Part shown: positions 51,520-61,974 of the stretch, piece by piece | Position numbering within the stretch: position 1 is the stretch's first letter | Layout: each line of letters starts with the position of its first letter | Assembly (NCBI RefSeq): GCF_003946605.1 | Contig: NZ_RHOQ01000001.1 | Coordinates: 1-64,000 of the forward strand | Length of the DNA: 64,000 nt | Reading direction: 5' to 3' | Source of the DNA: Companilactobacillus baiquanensis | GTDB lineage: Bacteria; Bacillota; Bacilli; Lactobacillales; Lactobacillaceae | The notes under the pieces: generated by a model | The model's input: the letters and a program-made list of their open reading frames with translations, nothing else | Database searches by the model: none | Told to the model about the DNA's origin: nothing | Program-made: the position numbers and the translations under genes

Positions 51520-54177
51520 ATGACGGAAAAGAAAAAATTACTTTTAATTGATGGGAACAGTGTTTCTTTTAGAGCATTTTTTGCCATGCATAATGTCTTA
51601 GATAAATTTGTTTCAGGCGACGGTATTCACACGAATGCTTTGTATGCCTTCAATAATATGTTAGAAATAGTTTTAAAGGACGAAAAACCAACACATGCTT
51701 TAGTAGCGTTTGATGCTGGTAAAACAACTTTTAGAACAGAGATGTTTTCTGATTATAAAGGTACTCGTGCCAAAACTCCACCAGAACTTATGGAACAGCT
51801 TCCACTAATTCAGGAACTACTGAATTTACGCGGGATCAAAACTTATGAGTTAAAAAATTATGAGGCTGATGACATTATTGGAACTTTGTCTAAAGAAGCT
51901 GACGAAGACAATATGGACGTAACTGTCATTACTGGTGATCGTGATCTAACTCAATTAACGACTGATAAAGTTACTGTAAAAGTTAATGTTAAGGGAGTTA
52001 CTGAAACTGAAGCCTATACTCCAGAACATGTTAAAGAAAAATTAGGGATAACTCCGGAACAAATCATTGATATGAAAGGTTTGATGGGCGATAACTCTGA
52101 TCACTATCCTGGTGTTGAAAAAGTCGGTGAGAAGACTGCCATTAAACTATTAAATGAATACGATACGATGGAAAATCTCTATGAACACGTTGACGAAATG
52201 AAGAAAAGTAAGCTCAAGGAACATTTGATCAACGATAAAGATCAAGCTTTTTTGAGTAAGAAATTGGCTACGATCAATAAAGAAGCTCCAATAGAGATCA
52301 AATTAACTGATTTGGAGTATCAAGGTGATAATCAGGAACAACTGATCAAGTTTTATCAAAAATTAGGTTTCAATTCATTTTTAGAGAGAATGAATGTTGA
52401 ACCAGAACAAACTCAAGAGGCCTTATCTGAAATAAAATATTCAGAACTTAATGATGAAGCAGCTAAGAATATTTTAAACAGTACAGAACCTCAGACTTTG
52501 ATCATTGAAAGCTTTGGAAGCAACTATCATCTTGATCCAATTATCGGTTTAGCAGTTAAGAGCGGTGATAATTATTACGCTACAACTGATATTTCTATCT
52601 TAGAAAATCCGGATCTTAAAGCATGGATAGAGGATGAATCTAAAGAAAAGTATACTTTTGACAATAAGAAGACGATTGCATTATTGCATCGTTATGGCTG
52701 TGATCTAAAAGGTGTAAGTTTTGATATGTTGTTAGTTTCATATCTTTTGGATACTAATGACAACAAGTCTGATATTGGGATCGTTTCCCAAAACTACGGT
52801 TACAACTTGCCAATGGAAGAAGAATTTTATGGTAAGGGTGTTAAAAAAGCCGTTCCAGAAGATGATCATGTCTTGATGAATTTCCTATCTCAAAAAACTA
52901 AAATTATCGCTGAATTAAAAGATAAGATGATGTCAGAGTTAAAAGACAATGACCAAGATAGTTTATATGATGAAATTGAATTGCCATTATCTAATGTTTT
53001 AGCCGAAATGGAGATCAAAGGTGTCAAAGTTGATGCAACTCGTCTAAAAGAGATGGAAAATACTTTTGCTACAAGACTTACAGAAATTGAGCAAAAAATT
53101 TACAAAGAAGCTGGACAAGAATTTAATATCAATTCTCCTAAACAACTTGGAGTTGTTTTATTTGAGGACTTAAAATTGCCAGTTATCAAGAAAACTAAGA
53201 CTGGTTATTCAACTTCAGTCGACGTTTTGGAAAAATTAAAAGATAAGTCACCTGTTGTGCAAATGGTTTTGGATTATCGTCAAATATCAAAAATTCAATC
53301 TACTTATGTAGTAGGATTACAAAAATTTATTCAACAAGATAACAAAATTCATACGATTTACTTACAAACTTTGACTCAAACAGGACGCCTTTCTTCAATT
53401 GAACCTAATTTGCAAAATATTCCAATCAGGATCGATGAAGGAAGACAGATCAGACGTGCCTTTGTACCACAACATGAAGACTGGGAAATGTTTTCTGCCG
53501 ATTATTCACAAGTTGAATTGCGTGTTTTAGCTCATATTTCTGGTGATGAACATATGCAAGAGGCATTTAAAGAAGACTATGATATTCATGCACATACTGC
53601 TATGAGGATCTTTGGACTAAATAGTACCGAAGATGTCACACCTGACATGCGTCGCCAAGCCAAAGCTACTAACTTTGGAATTGTTTACGGAATTAGTGAC
53701 TACGGTTTGTCACAAAATATTGGCATAACTAGAAAGCAAGCCGCAGCATTTATTGATTCTTATTTTGAGCAATACCCTGGTGTTAAAAAATATATGGATG
53801 ATATCGTTAAATATGCTCGTGAAAATGGTTATGTTGAAACGATCATGCATCGTCGTCGTTATTTGCCAGATATTCATTCTAAGAACTTTAATGTCAGAAA
53901 TTTTGCTAAGAGAACCGCAATGAATACACCAATTCAAGGTAGTGCTGCTGATATTATTAAAGTTGCCATGATAAATATGCAAAAGATGCTTGATAAAGAA
54001 AATCTGCAAGCTAATTTGTTATTGCAGGTACATGATGAAATGATTTTTGAAGCTCCAAAAGAGGAAATACCAATTCTTGAAAAATTAGTTCCAAGTGTTA
54101 TGGATTCAGCGGTTAAGCTAGATGTACCTTTAAAGGTTGAGTCAGCACATGGTAAAACTTGGTATGAAGCCAAATAA
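51520..54177 (+). CDS. polA: DNA polymerase I
   Basis: Replication and repair polymerase, 885 residues. An N-terminal 5'-3' exonuclease (about 1-290, LLLIDGNSVSFRAFFA; DADDIIGT-type EADDIIGTLS; GDRDLTQL). The middle 3'-5' exonuclease-like domain (about 310-480) lacks the catalytic acidic DxE motif (LIIESFGSNYHLDPIIGLAV), so proofreading is probably absent, as in Bacillus. The polymerase domain has motif A DYSQVELRVLAH, the O-helix RRQAKATNFGIVYGIS and motif C LLQVHDEMIFE. The ATG at 51520 follows GGGAGAAAAT. It begins a run of replication and repair genes. Confidence 0.97.
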   Translation: MTEKKKLLLIDGNSVSFRAFFAMHNVLDKFVSGDGIHTNALYAFNNMLEIVLKDEKPTHALVAFDAGKTTFRTEMFSDYKGTRAKTPPELMEQLPLIQELLNLRGIKTYELKNYEADDIIGTLSKEADEDNMDVTVITGDRDLTQLTTDKVTVKVNVKGVTETEAYTPEHVKEKLGITPEQIIDMKGLMGDNSDHYPGVEKVGEKTAIKLLNEYDTMENLYEHVDEMKKSKLKEHLINDKDQAFLSKKLATINKEAPIEIKLTDLEYQGDNQEQLIKFYQKLGFNSFLERMNVEPEQTQEALSEIKYSELNDEAAKNILNSTEPQTLIIESFGSNYHLDPIIGLAVKSGDNYYATTDISILENPDLKAWIEDESKEKYTFDNKKTIALLHRYGCDLKGVSFDMLLVSYLLDTNDNKSDIGIVSQNYGYNLPMEEEFYGKGVKKAVPEDDHVLMNFLSQKTKIIAELKDKMMSELKDNDQDSLYDEIELPLSNVLAEMEIKGVKVDATRLKEMENTFATRLTEIEQKIYKEAGQEFNINSPKQLGVVLFEDLKLPVIKKTKTGYSTSVDVLEKLKDKSPVVQMVLDYRQISKIQSTYVVGLQKFIQQDNKIHTIYLQTLTQTGRLSSIEPNLQNIPIRIDEGRQIRRAFVPQHEDWEMFSADYSQVELRVLAHISGDEHMQEAFKEDYDIHAHTAMRIFGLNSTEDVTPDMRRQAKATNFGIVYGISDYGLSQNIGITRKQAAAFIDSYFEQYPGVKKYMDDIVKYARENGYVETIMHRRRYLPDIHSKNFNVRNFAKRTAMNTPIQGSAADIIKVAMINMQKMLDKENLQANLLLQVHDEMIFEAPKEEIPILEKLVPSVMDSAVKLDVPLKVESAHGKTWYEAK

Positions 54178-54198
54178 ATTATAGAGTAGGTGAATTAA

Positions 54199-55026
54199 AT
54201 GCCTGAAATGCCAGAGGTAGAGACGGTCAGACGTGGTCTCATTAAACAAATTAAGGGACGTAAAATATTAGATGTAGAAATACGTTATCAAAATTTGATC
54301 ACTGGGGATGTTGAACAATTTGTCGACATGGTTACCGGTGCTACTATTACTGATATTGGTCGTCGTGCAAAATTTTTATTGATTCATTTGGATAATGGTT
54401 ATACAATTATTAGTCATCTTCGTATGGAAGGTAAATACCGTGTTTCAAATGATCCCGCAATGATCGATAAGCATTCGCATGCCATTTTCACATTAGATGA
54501 TGGTCAAAAACTTATATACAATGACGTTCGTAAATTTGGTCGCATGCAACTTTGGCGAACAAGTGATTTGGATGTTAATAAATCCATTCAAAAGTTAGGT
54601 CCGGAACCACTTTCAAAAGAATTTACTTTTGAAAATGTTAAACCAAGGATCATGCGTCATCGTAAAGATATTAAGACTGTTTTGCTGGATCAGTCAGTTA
54701 TGAGTGGTCTAGGCAATATTTATGTTGATGAGGTTTTGTGGAATGCTAAACTGCACCCAGAAACTCCTGCCAACCATTTAAACGATGAAGATATTAAAAA
54801 TGTTATCAAGTATTCTAATATGGAAATGAAAATGGGTATCGAAGCTGGAGGATCAACGGTTAGATCATATCTTGATTCAACTGGCCACGCTGGTCATATG
54901 CAGGATTTTTTGCATGCATATGGTAAAGAAGGTACTCCTTGTGATCGTTGCGGAACTGAAATTGAAAAAATCAAAGTCGGTGGTCGCGGAACACACTTTT
55001 GCCCACACTGTCAGGTAATCAAATGA
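54199..55026 (+). CDS. mutM: Formamidopyrimidine-DNA glycosylase
   Basis: Removes oxidised purines such as 8-oxoguanine and nicks the strand; 275 residues. The start PEMPEVETVRRGL supplies the catalytic Pro2-Glu3 (Met replaces the usual Leu in PELPEVE). The helix-two-turn-helix and the C-terminal zinc finger CDRCGTEIEKI...HFCPHC are complete. GAGTAGGTGAATTA precedes the ATG. It follows polA by 21 bases and overlaps coaE by 4, a conserved operon. Confidence 0.96.
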   Translation: MPEMPEVETVRRGLIKQIKGRKILDVEIRYQNLITGDVEQFVDMVTGATITDIGRRAKFLLIHLDNGYTIISHLRMEGKYRVSNDPAMIDKHSHAIFTLDDGQKLIYNDVRKFGRMQLWRTSDLDVNKSIQKLGPEPLSKEFTFENVKPRIMRHRKDIKTVLLDQSVMSGLGNIYVDEVLWNAKLHPETPANHLNDEDIKNVIKYSNMEMKMGIEAGGSTVRSYLDSTGHAGHMQDFLHAYGKEGTPCDRCGTEIEKIKVGGRGTHFCPHCQVIK

Positions 55027-55616
55027 GTAAAATATACGGGTTAACTGGTGGTATTGCTTCAGGAAAAACAACCGTTTTAGATATTTTGGCTGATAATGGC
55101 TGTAAAATTTTCAATGCTGATGATATCGCGCGTGAAGTAGTAGAAGTGGGCACAGTCGGATTAAATAAAATTGCCGCTTCATTTGGGAAGAATATTTTAT
55201 TAGCTGATGGTAGTTTAGATCGCAAAAAAATGAGTCAAATTGTTTTTAGCGATAAACTGCAATTGAAAAAGCTGACTGATATTACCGCACCACTTATTCG
55301 TCAGCGTATTTTACAAATAGTAGAAAATATTCATTCATTAGATGACAAAGTTATTTATATCTTTGAAATTCCATTGCTATTTGAAAGTGATTATCAATCG
55401 TATTTTGATGCCGTTATTAGTATTTATGTTGATTCCAACACTCAATTGACTAGATTGATGAAACGAAATAATTTAGATGAGCAAACTGCTAAAAAACAAA
55501 TTTCATCACAAATGTCGATGTTAGAGAAGAAAAAATTGGCTGATTTTGTTATTGATAATTCGGGTAATTTAGACGAATTAAAAATTGAAGTAAAAACGTT
55601 ATTAAAAAATCTATAA
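55023..55616 (+). CDS. coaE: Dephospho-CoA kinase
   Basis: Last step of coenzyme A synthesis: phosphorylates dephospho-CoA at the ribose 3' position; 197 residues. The P-loop GLTGGIASGKTTVLD is near 5-19, the DADDIAREVV-like segment NADDIAREVVEVG near 32, and the IFEIPLLFES segment near 112. The ATG overlaps the mutM stop (ATGA), so translation is coupled. Confidence 0.95.
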   Translation: MSKIYGLTGGIASGKTTVLDILADNGCKIFNADDIAREVVEVGTVGLNKIAASFGKNILLADGSLDRKKMSQIVFSDKLQLKKLTDITAPLIRQRILQIVENIHSLDDKVIYIFEIPLLFESDYQSYFDAVISIYVDSNTQLTRLMKRNNLDEQTAKKQISSQMSMLEKKKLADFVIDNSGNLDELKIEVKTLLKNL

Positions 55617-55637
55617 TCAAGAAAAGAGGTCTGTCTT

Positions 55638-56111
55638 ATGATCTGTCCACATTGTCATCATGATTCATCAAAGGTTGTCGACAGTAGACCAAGTGATGAG
55701 GGACGTGCTATTCGCAGAAGACGTGAATGTGAGTATTGCGGTACTAGATTTACTACTTTTGAACGAATTGAAAAAGCACCTTTATTAGTAATTAAAAAGA
55801 ATGGTAATCGCGAAGAATTCAGCCGAGAAAAATTACTTCGTGGTTTAGTTCGTGCGGCTGAAAAACGCCCGGTAACAATGGATCAAATGAATGAAATAGT
55901 TGATAAAGTTGAAAACCAAGTTAGAGCAACTGGCGAAAATGAAGTACGTTCACAGGTGATAGGTGAACATGTCATGAAGATCTTGGCTGATGTAGATGAC
56001 GTTACTTATATTCGTTTTGCCAGTGTCTATCGTGAATTCAAGGATATGAATAATTTCATGAAAGAAGTTCAAGAAATGATGGCTAATGACGGCCAAAACA
56101 AACATGATTAA
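55638..56111 (+). CDS. nrdR: Transcriptional repressor NrdR
   Basis: Represses ribonucleotide reductase genes by sensing ATP/dATP; 157 residues. The N-terminal zinc ribbon has CPHCHHD at residue 3-9 and CEYCGTRFTTFER at about 31-43; the ATP-cone domain (about 49-139) starts LLVIKKNGNREEFSREKLLR. AAAAGAGGTCTGTCTT precedes the ATG. It lies between coaE and dnaB as in most lactobacilli. Confidence 0.96.
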   Translation: MICPHCHHDSSKVVDSRPSDEGRAIRRRRECEYCGTRFTTFERIEKAPLLVIKKNGNREEFSREKLLRGLVRAAEKRPVTMDQMNEIVDKVENQVRATGENEVRSQVIGEHVMKILADVDDVTYIRFASVYREFKDMNNFMKEVQEMMANDGQNKHD

Positions 56112-56113
56112 GG

Positions 56114-57487
56114 ATGGGGAATTTGGATAGAGATAATAATTCCATTGTGGAAATTAATCCTTTAACAGGTTATTGGTGTCTTCCTCACGGCCAAATAAAC
56201 GATTATGATCGTCATATTTTGACGGATCTTTATTTGCCGTTGTTAGGAACTGCCGCATATAGCGTGTATCTATTGTTGTGGGAAAAAATCCCTAACAAAG
56301 AAGTGATAACAGATCGAAAAAAACACAGTGATCTGTTGAGTTTACTAAATATTGACTTGAATAAATTCAATGCTGCTAGAGTTCGCGCAGAAGCTTTGGG
56401 TTTGATCAGAACTTTTACAAAACAAGATGACTTAGGTGAATACTGTGTTTATCAGTTGTTTGAACCTCTAACCCCTAAGGAGTTTTTTAAAGATGACCTG
56501 ATGAGTATCTTTTTGTATGAGAAAATTGGACAAGTTAATTACAGTGAATTAATTTCTAAATATTCTAGATCTGAAAAAATTTTAGAAAATTCAACCGAAA
56601 TAACTAAAGACTTTTTGGAAGTATTTCAACTAAATAATGACGATTTGATCAACACGCCGGCTGAAGTAAAGAAAGGCCAAAATGAGTTTTCAGGTGGATC
56701 TGATGAAAACAAACCTAAAGTTGATTCCAAAGCCATGGAACAGCTAGATTGGGAACTGATTGAAGATAGAATTGGCCAGCTATATAAGATCAATCCAGCT
56801 GATCTTTTGCAAAATCAGGAATTGATCATTAATTTGCATTTGTTTTATGGGGTCAATGAAATAGCTTTGATCGATTTGATAGGCAAGACTGCCAATATTG
56901 TTGATAACAAGATCGATCCAGTTCGTTTACGAAAAGCAGTACAGGATCGTTTTGAAAAGAATGCTAATATCACTGTTAAAGAGACGGTTCAGCCTGAAAC
57001 AAATGCACCAGTGACTAATAATTTGAGCCGGGCCGATAATTTGTTATTGCAACAGGCAAAATCAATGGTCCCAGCTGACTTTTTGGCAGCTGAAAAACAA
57101 AAAAGTGGCGGTTTTACTGGTGCTGCTGAATCTAAAGCTCTTAGAGATATGGCTATGAAGACGTATCTTTCTCCAGCCGTATTGAATATTTTAGTAGATT
57201 ATATTTTACAAAATTCACCAACACTATCAGTGGCTCTAATGGAGACTGTTGCCAATGACTGGCAGCAAAATCAGGTCAAGACACCAGAAGACGCACTGAA
57301 AAGATTGCGTGATTTTCAAAATAGACCTCGTAATACTCGCCGTTATAATAATCGTAATAAAAAAGTTGAAAAAGCTACTGACTGGAGTAAAGTCAAATCA
57401 AATACTCAAACTGACGATAAAAATGCCCAAGTTAAACGTCAAGAATTACAAGCAAGACTTAGAAAAATGCGAAATAAGGATAATTAA
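56114..57487 (+). CDS. dnaB: Replication initiation / membrane attachment protein DnaB
   Basis: Helicase-loading cofactor of the Firmicutes DnaB/DnaD family, 457 residues. About 20-200 contain the winged-helix region (PLTGYWCLPHGQINDYDRHI ... LYLPLLGTAAYSVYLLLWEK), and the C-terminal DnaB_2/DnaD-like domain (about 310-430) holds YLSPAVLNILVDYILQN. The tail is basic (NTRRYNNRNKKVEK). Start is unsure: ATG at 56114 has a poor ribosome site, while TTG at 56123 has AAGGATGG in good position. It works with DnaI and DnaD to load the replicative helicase. Confidence 0.92.
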   Translation: MGNLDRDNNSIVEINPLTGYWCLPHGQINDYDRHILTDLYLPLLGTAAYSVYLLLWEKIPNKEVITDRKKHSDLLSLLNIDLNKFNAARVRAEALGLIRTFTKQDDLGEYCVYQLFEPLTPKEFFKDDLMSIFLYEKIGQVNYSELISKYSRSEKILENSTEITKDFLEVFQLNNDDLINTPAEVKKGQNEFSGGSDENKPKVDSKAMEQLDWELIEDRIGQLYKINPADLLQNQELIINLHLFYGVNEIALIDLIGKTANIVDNKIDPVRLRKAVQDRFEKNANITVKETVQPETNAPVTNNLSRADNLLLQQAKSMVPADFLAAEKQKSGGFTGAAESKALRDMAMKTYLSPAVLNILVDYILQNSPTLSVALMETVANDWQQNQVKTPEDALKRLRDFQNRPRNTRRYNNRNKKVEKATDWSKVKSNTQTDDKNAQVKRQELQARLRKMRNKDN

Positions 57488-57489
57488 TC

Positions 57490-58398
57490 ATGGAAAATTT
57501 AGGAAAAACACTCTCAGACTATTTAAGCTCGAAAAATTTGACCGACGATTATCGAAAATTATTGAATAAAGCTTTGAATGATGTTGATGTTCAAAGATTT
57601 TTAAAAGAAAACCAAGAGTCGATCAATCAAGATGCTATTTCTGTTAGTGCGGCTAGTATTTATGAATTTTATAATCATAAAACTAATCAAAGTGAATTAT
57701 CCAAGGGATACTATCCAAAATTAGTCGTTAATAATCATAATATCGAAGTAGCTTATGTGCCCAATGCTAAAAAACGTAATGAGGCGAAAAAGTCTGAATA
57801 TGAATCTCGTTTTGTCTTGATGGATATGCCTAGTGATATTCGTAAGGCTACTTTAGACGATTACGACGGAGATGGCAGACAAGAGGCTTTAAGTGCCGCT
57901 ATTGACTTTATTGAAAGTTACAATAACCACAAGGGCTATGTTCCCGGACTTTATTTAGCAGGGGATTTTGGCGTTGGTAAAACTTATTTATTGGGTGCGA
58001 TCGCCAATGAACTGTTTAAATCCGATGTCAGAACTACGATTATGCATTTTCCAACCTTTGCTGTCGAAATGAAAAATTCTATTGGGCAAAATAATGTTTT
58101 GGATCGAGTAAATAAAGTTAAAGATTCAGAAATTTTAATGCTGGATGATATTGGTGCTGATTCAATGTCTAGTTGGATAAGGGATGAAGTCTTAGGAGTT
58201 ATCTTGCAATATCGTATGCAAGAAAATTTACCAACATTTTTCTCGTCTAATTTTTCGATGAACGAACTGGAAGAACACCTTGCCGTTAATCAGCGTGGAG
58301 AGCAAGAGCCCGTAAAGGCAAAGAGAATTATGGAACGGGTCAAATATCTTTCAAAAGAGGTAATCGTCACTGGTCCAAATAAAAGATTTCAGCGATAA
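57490..58398 (+). CDS. dnaI: Primosomal protein DnaI
   Basis: Helicase loader, 302 residues. The N-terminal domain (about 1-110) binds the helicase; the C-terminal AAA+ domain has Walker A GDFGVGKTYLLGA near 157-169 and Walker B ILMLDDIGADS near 216-226, with YRMQENLPTFFSSNFSMNEL near 238-257. AATTA precedes the ATG after dnaB by 2 bases; the two genes are co-transcribed and their products act together at the primosome. Confidence 0.95.
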   Translation: MENLGKTLSDYLSSKNLTDDYRKLLNKALNDVDVQRFLKENQESINQDAISVSAASIYEFYNHKTNQSELSKGYYPKLVVNNHNIEVAYVPNAKKRNEAKKSEYESRFVLMDMPSDIRKATLDDYDGDGRQEALSAAIDFIESYNNHKGYVPGLYLAGDFGVGKTYLLGAIANELFKSDVRTTIMHFPTFAVEMKNSIGQNNVLDRVNKVKDSEILMLDDIGADSMSSWIRDEVLGVILQYRMQENLPTFFSSNFSMNELEEHLAVNQRGEQEPVKAKRIMERVKYLSKEVIVTGPNKRFQR

Positions 58399-58419
58399 GA
58401 CTTGCAAAAATAAAAAATA

Positions 58420-58670
58420 AATGTTTCAATGTGTTCATGAAAGACAACACTTCGGTTCTAATTCAGGGAGGGTACGATTACTGAAAGCTTACCCATTACT
58501 GGAGCTACCACTTTCATATTAAAACTGTATATTTGTAGTCGGTAACTTTATAACTAAAGAGAGAAAACTGTTCAATTGTCCAGTTTTAATGTGGGTGGAA
58601 CCGCGTAGAAATGCGTCCCTGAGGTATATATGCAAATTTTGTATACATACTTCAGAGACGCATTTTTTTA
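58420..58670 (+). promoter_or_regulatory. T-box riboswitch for thrS (Thr specifier ACC)
   Basis: T-box TGGAACCGCG is at 58596-58605. The stem I specifier position carries ACC (58507-58509), a threonine codon, matching thrS. Terminator stem around ATGCGTC/GACGCAT (58611-58662) is followed by seven Ts. It fills most of the 304-base gap between dnaI and thrS. Confidence 0.95.
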
Positions 58671-58702
58671 TTTGTTGTCAAAGAATTAGGAGGAAACAAG
58701 AT

Positions 58703-60649
58703 ATGTCAAAAATCAAACTGCAATTCCCAGATGATTCTGTTAAGGAGTTCGATCAAGGCACCACTGTCTTAGAAGTTGCTAAGTCAATTAGTACATCTCT
58801 AGGTAAAAAAGCTGTTGCCGGTAAAGTTAATGGCATCTTAGTTGATATTGAAAGTGCCATCAAACAAGACGGAAAAATTGAAATCCTTTCACAAGATGAT
58901 AATAAGGATTCATTGATCACCTTGAGAAATACAGCTAGCTTAGTATTTGGTGCTGCTGCTAAGGAAATCAAAAAAGATCTACACTTTGGTGAAAAACAAA
59001 GTAATGATGATGGTTTCTATGTAGACACCGATGATAAAGAAGGCCAAATCAGTGTTGACGAACTTGAAGACATCGAAAAGTCTATGGAAAAGATCATCAA
59101 GAAAAACGACAAGATCGAACGTACTTTGATGGACAAATCAGAACTTGTTGAAATGTTCAAAGATGATCCATATAAGTCATCATTGATCGAAGCTATCGAA
59201 TCTGTTCAAATTCCAGTTTACAAGTTAGATAACTTTGTTGACTTTGGTTATAAAGCAGTTCTTCCTAGTTTAAGCGGTCTAAAACACTTCAAACTTCTAT
59301 CAGTTGCTGGTGCTTACTGGCAAGGTAAGTCAAGTAACCCAATGCTTCAAAGAATTTATGGTACAGCATTCTTTAACCAAGATGACCTTGACGCTGATAT
59401 GAAACGCCGTGCAGAAATCAAAGAACGTGACCACAGAACATTAGGACGTGATCTTGACTTGTTCTTCGTTGATCCAGAAGTTGGTGCTGGACTTCCATAC
59501 TGGATGCCAAATGGTGCTACTATCCGTCGTGTTATCGAAAGATATATCATTGATAAGGAAGTTGCTTGGGGTTACCAACACGTTTACACACCAATCCTTA
59601 TGAACTTAAATGCTTATAAGACTTCAGGTCACTGGCAACATTATCGTGAAGACATGTTCCCACCAATGGACATGGGTGATGGCGAAATGCTTGAATTACG
59701 TCCAATGAACTGTCCTTCACATATTCAAATTTACAAACATCACATTCGTTCATATCGTGAATTACCAGTTCGTATCGCTGAATTAGGTATGATGCACAGA
59801 TATGAAAAATCAGGTGCTTTAAGTGGTCTACAACGTGTTCGTGAAATGACTCTAAACGATGGTCACACATTCGTTGCTCTTGATCAAATTCAAGAAGAAT
59901 TCAAACGTACACTACAATTAATGGTAGAAGTTTACAAAGACTTCGATATTACAGACTACTCATTCCGTCTAAGTTATAGAGATCCAGCTAACACAGAAAA
60001 ATACTTTGATGACGATGAAATGTGGAACAGATCACAATCAATGCTTAAGGGTGCTATGGATGATCTTGGTCTTGACTACTATGAAGCAGAAGGTGAAGCT
60101 GCTTTCTATGGTCCAAAACTTGATGTTCAAACAAAGACAGCTCTAGGTAATGATGAAACACTATCAACAATCCAACTTGACTTTATGCAACCAGAACAAT
60201 TCAAGTTGACATATGTTGGATCAGATGGTGAAGAACATAGACCAGTTATGATTCACCGTGGTATCGTTTCTACTATGGAAAGATTTATTGCATACTTGAT
60301 CGAAATGTACAAAGGTGCTTTCCCAACATGGTTGGCTCCAATGCAAGTTAAGATCATCCCAGTTAACAAAGAGATCCATGGTGAATATGCTAAGAATCTT
60401 CTTGCTGAATTACGTGCTAAGAACATTCGTGCCGAAATTGATGATCGTGACGAAAAGATGAACTACAAGATCCGTGACGCTCAAACAATGAAGGTTCCAT
60501 ATACAGCCGTTGTTGGTGATCAAGAAATGGCCGACGCTACTGTTTCAGTTAGAAAATATGGTGAAGAGGATTCAAATTCAGAGAATGTTGCCATGTTTGT
60601 AGGTAGTGTTAAAGCAGATATTAACAATTTCAGTCGTAGAAATGGATAA
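58703..60649 (+). CDS. thrS: Threonyl-tRNA synthetase
   Basis: Class II synthetase charging tRNA-Thr; 648 residues. An N-terminal TGS domain (about 1-65) and editing-like domain (about 70-230) precede the catalytic core with motif 2 [14 protein letters not shown] and zinc ligands Cys in [12 protein letters not shown], and motif 3 [19 protein letters not shown]; the anticodon domain (about 535-645) ends the protein. The ATG at 58703 follows TTAGGAGGAAACAAG. Controlled by the T-box; reading from 58589 would include that leader. Confidence 0.98.
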   Translation: MSKIKLQFPDDSVKEFDQGTTVLEVAKSISTSLGKKAVAGKVNGILVDIESAIKQDGKIEILSQDDNKDSLITLRNTASLVFGAAAKEIKKDLHFGEKQSNDDGFYVDTDDKEGQISVDELEDIEKSMEKIIKKNDKIERTLMDKSELVEMFKDDPYKSSLIEAIESVQIPVYKLDNFVDFGYKAVLPSLSGLKHFKLLSVAGAYWQGKSSNPMLQRIYGTAFFNQDDLDADMKRRAEIKERDHRTLGRDLDLFFVDPEVGAGLPYWMPNGATIRRVIERYIIDKEVAWGYQHVYTPILMNLNAYKTSGHWQHYREDMFPPMDMGDGEMLELRPMNCPSHIQIYKHHIRSYRELPVRIAELGMMHRYEKSGALSGLQRVREMTLNDGHTFVALDQIQEEFKRTLQLMVEVYKDFDITDYSFRLSYRDPANTEKYFDDDEMWNRSQSMLKGAMDDLGLDYYEAEGEAAFYGPKLDVQTKTALGNDETLSTIQLDFMQPEQFKLTYVGSDGEEHRPVMIHRGIVSTMERFIAYLIEMYKGAFPTWLAPMQVKIIPVNKEIHGEYAKNLLAELRAKNIRAEIDDRDEKMNYKIRDAQTMKVPYTAVVGDQEMADATVSVRKYGEEDSNSENVAMFVGSVKADINNFSRRNG

Positions 60650-60664
60650 AAACATCATATTTTG

Positions 60665-60693
60665 TTGACATATAAAGATTATGTTGTTACAAT
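60665..60693 (+). promoter_or_regulatory. infC operon promoter
   Basis: TTGACA (60665-60670) and TACAAT (60688-60693) are 17 bases apart, placing the transcript start near 60700 ahead of the L20 leader. Confidence 0.75.
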
Positions 60694-60699
60694 TTATAA

Positions 60700-60807
60700 C
60701 TGTTGAGATTAAGCAGAAGCGCCCGCTTCTCACCTATGCAATTGCCTCTAGGTTATAATACGATTGTATAAATAATGGTGGGCGTTGTATGCGCCCACTT
60801 TTTTTGT
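60700..60807 (+). promoter_or_regulatory. L20-type ribosomal-protein leader with terminator
   Basis: An upstream hairpin AGAAGC/GCTTCT (60715-60730) and a terminator GTGGGCG/CGCCCAC (60778-60798) with seven Ts flank a stretch able to form alternative pairings (GCGCCC at 60719-60724 with GGGCG at 60780-60784). This matches the known leader by which L20 represses infC-rpmI-rplT in Firmicutes. Confidence 0.8.
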
Positions 60808-60837
60808 GGGTCCAAATAATTATGGAGGTGGCTACTC

Positions 60838-61368
60838 ATAGCAAGAGATCTATTAATAAACGATCAAATACGTGCCAAAGAAGTGCGATTAATTTCTGAA
60901 ACCGGAGATCAAGTTGGGGTTAAACCAAGAGCAGAAGCACAACGTCTAGCTGACGCAGCTAGTATGGACTTAGTGCTTATGTCCCCTGGTGCAAATCCTC
61001 CCGTAGCTAGAATTATGGACTACGGTAAATATAAGTTTGAACTTCAAAAGAAAAACCGTGAAGCACGTAAAAAACAAAAAACCGTTAGTTTAAAAGAAGT
61101 ACGATTAAGTCCTACTATTGAAGACAATGACTTTAATACAAAACTTAACAACGCTCGTAAGTTCTTGTCTAAAGGTGATAAGGTCAAAGTTTCTCTTCGC
61201 TTTAAGGGTAGGGCTATTACTCATAAAGAGATAGGTAAAGAAGTTTTAGACCGTGTTGCTGAACAGACTAAGGATATTGCAAACGTAACTACAAGACCTA
61301 AGATGGATGGTCGTAACATGTTCTTGATGCTTGATCCAATTAGTTCAAAAGATAATAAGAAAAAATAG
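60838..61368 (+). CDS. infC: Translation initiation factor IF-3 (AUA start)
   Basis: A 176-residue IF-3, starting at ATA (60838) behind GGAGGTGG with an 8-base spacing; the frame then reads [20 protein letters not shown], the expected N-terminus. A start at the first GTG (60883) would lose 15 conserved residues. IF-3 genes often use AUU/AUA-type starts, which IF-3 itself discriminates against, giving self-regulation. The N-terminal domain, linker ([20 protein letters not shown]) and C-terminal domain ([20 protein letters not shown]) are complete. First gene of the L20 operon. Confidence 0.93.
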   Translation: MARDLLINDQIRAKEVRLISETGDQVGVKPRAEAQRLADAASMDLVLMSPGANPPVARIMDYGKYKFELQKKNREARKKQKTVSLKEVRLSPTIEDNDFNTKLNNARKFLSKGDKVKVSLRFKGRAITHKEIGKEVLDRVAEQTKDIANVTTRPKMDGRNMFLMLDPISSKDNKKK

Positions 61369-61382
61369 TGGAGGGACTTTCA

Positions 61383-61580
61383 ATGCCTAAACAAAAAACA
61401 CACCGCGCATCAGCAAAAAGATTTAAGAAAACTGCTAATGGTGGCTGGAAGAGAAGTCATGCTTATACAAGTCACCGTTTCCACGGTAAGACAAAGAAGC
61501 AACGTCGTCAATTGGCTAAACCAGGAATGGTTGATGCAAGTGATATGAAGCGTATCAAACAAATGCTCGCTACATACTAA
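61383..61580 (+). CDS. rpmI: 50S ribosomal protein L35
   Basis: A 65-residue, very basic ribosomal protein; [20 protein letters not shown] is the classic N-terminus. The ATG at 61383 follows GTGGAGGGACTTTCA; an in-frame ATG at 61368 overlaps infC and is unlikely. Lies between infC and rplT as usual. Confidence 0.97.
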   Translation: MPKQKTHRASAKRFKKTANGGWKRSHAYTSHRFHGKTKKQRRQLAKPGMVDASDMKRIKQMLATY

Positions 61581-61612
61581 TTAATTTTTGATAATTTAAA
61601 GGAGGAGTCATT

Positions 61613-61969
61613 ATGCCACGTGTAAAAGGTGGAACAGTAACTCGCAAACGTCGTAAGAAAGTTTTAAAATTAGCTAAGGGATATCGTGGATCAAAACATA
61701 TCACTTTTAAAGCAGCACATACACAAATCATGGTTTCATATCGTTATGCATTCCGTGATCGTCGTCAAAGAAAACGTGATTTCCGTAAGTTATGGATCGC
61801 TAGAATTAATGCTGCCGCAAGATTGAACGAAATCAGCTACAGCAAGATGATGCATGGTTTGAAGTTGGCTAATGTTGACATCAACCGTAAAATGCTAGCA
61901 CAAATTGCTATTGAAGATCCAAAGGCATTTACAAGTTTAGTAGACACAGCTAAGAAAGCCTTAGCTTAA
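61613..61969 (+). CDS. rplT: 50S ribosomal protein L20
   Basis: A 118-residue ribosomal protein, basic N-terminal arm ([20 protein letters not shown]) plus a globular domain ([20 protein letters not shown]). L20 also binds the leader upstream of infC to repress the operon. AAAGGAGGAGTCATT gives the start. A terminator follows. Confidence 0.97.
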   Translation: MPRVKGGTVTRKRRKKVLKLAKGYRGSKHITFKAAHTQIMVSYRYAFRDRRQRKRDFRKLWIARINAAARLNEISYSKMMHGLKLANVDINRKMLAQIAIEDPKAFTSLVDTAKKALA

Positions 61970-61974
61970 TGATT

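Noticed and set aside
51520..54177. Missing 3'-5' exonuclease residues considered as damage
   Set aside because: Loss of the proofreading residues is normal for polymerase I of Bacillus-type Firmicutes; the rest is intact.
56114..57487. Considered as the replicative helicase because of the name DnaB
   Set aside because: There is no P-loop; sequence and position identify the Firmicutes initiation protein DnaB, a different family from the helicase DnaC/DnaB.
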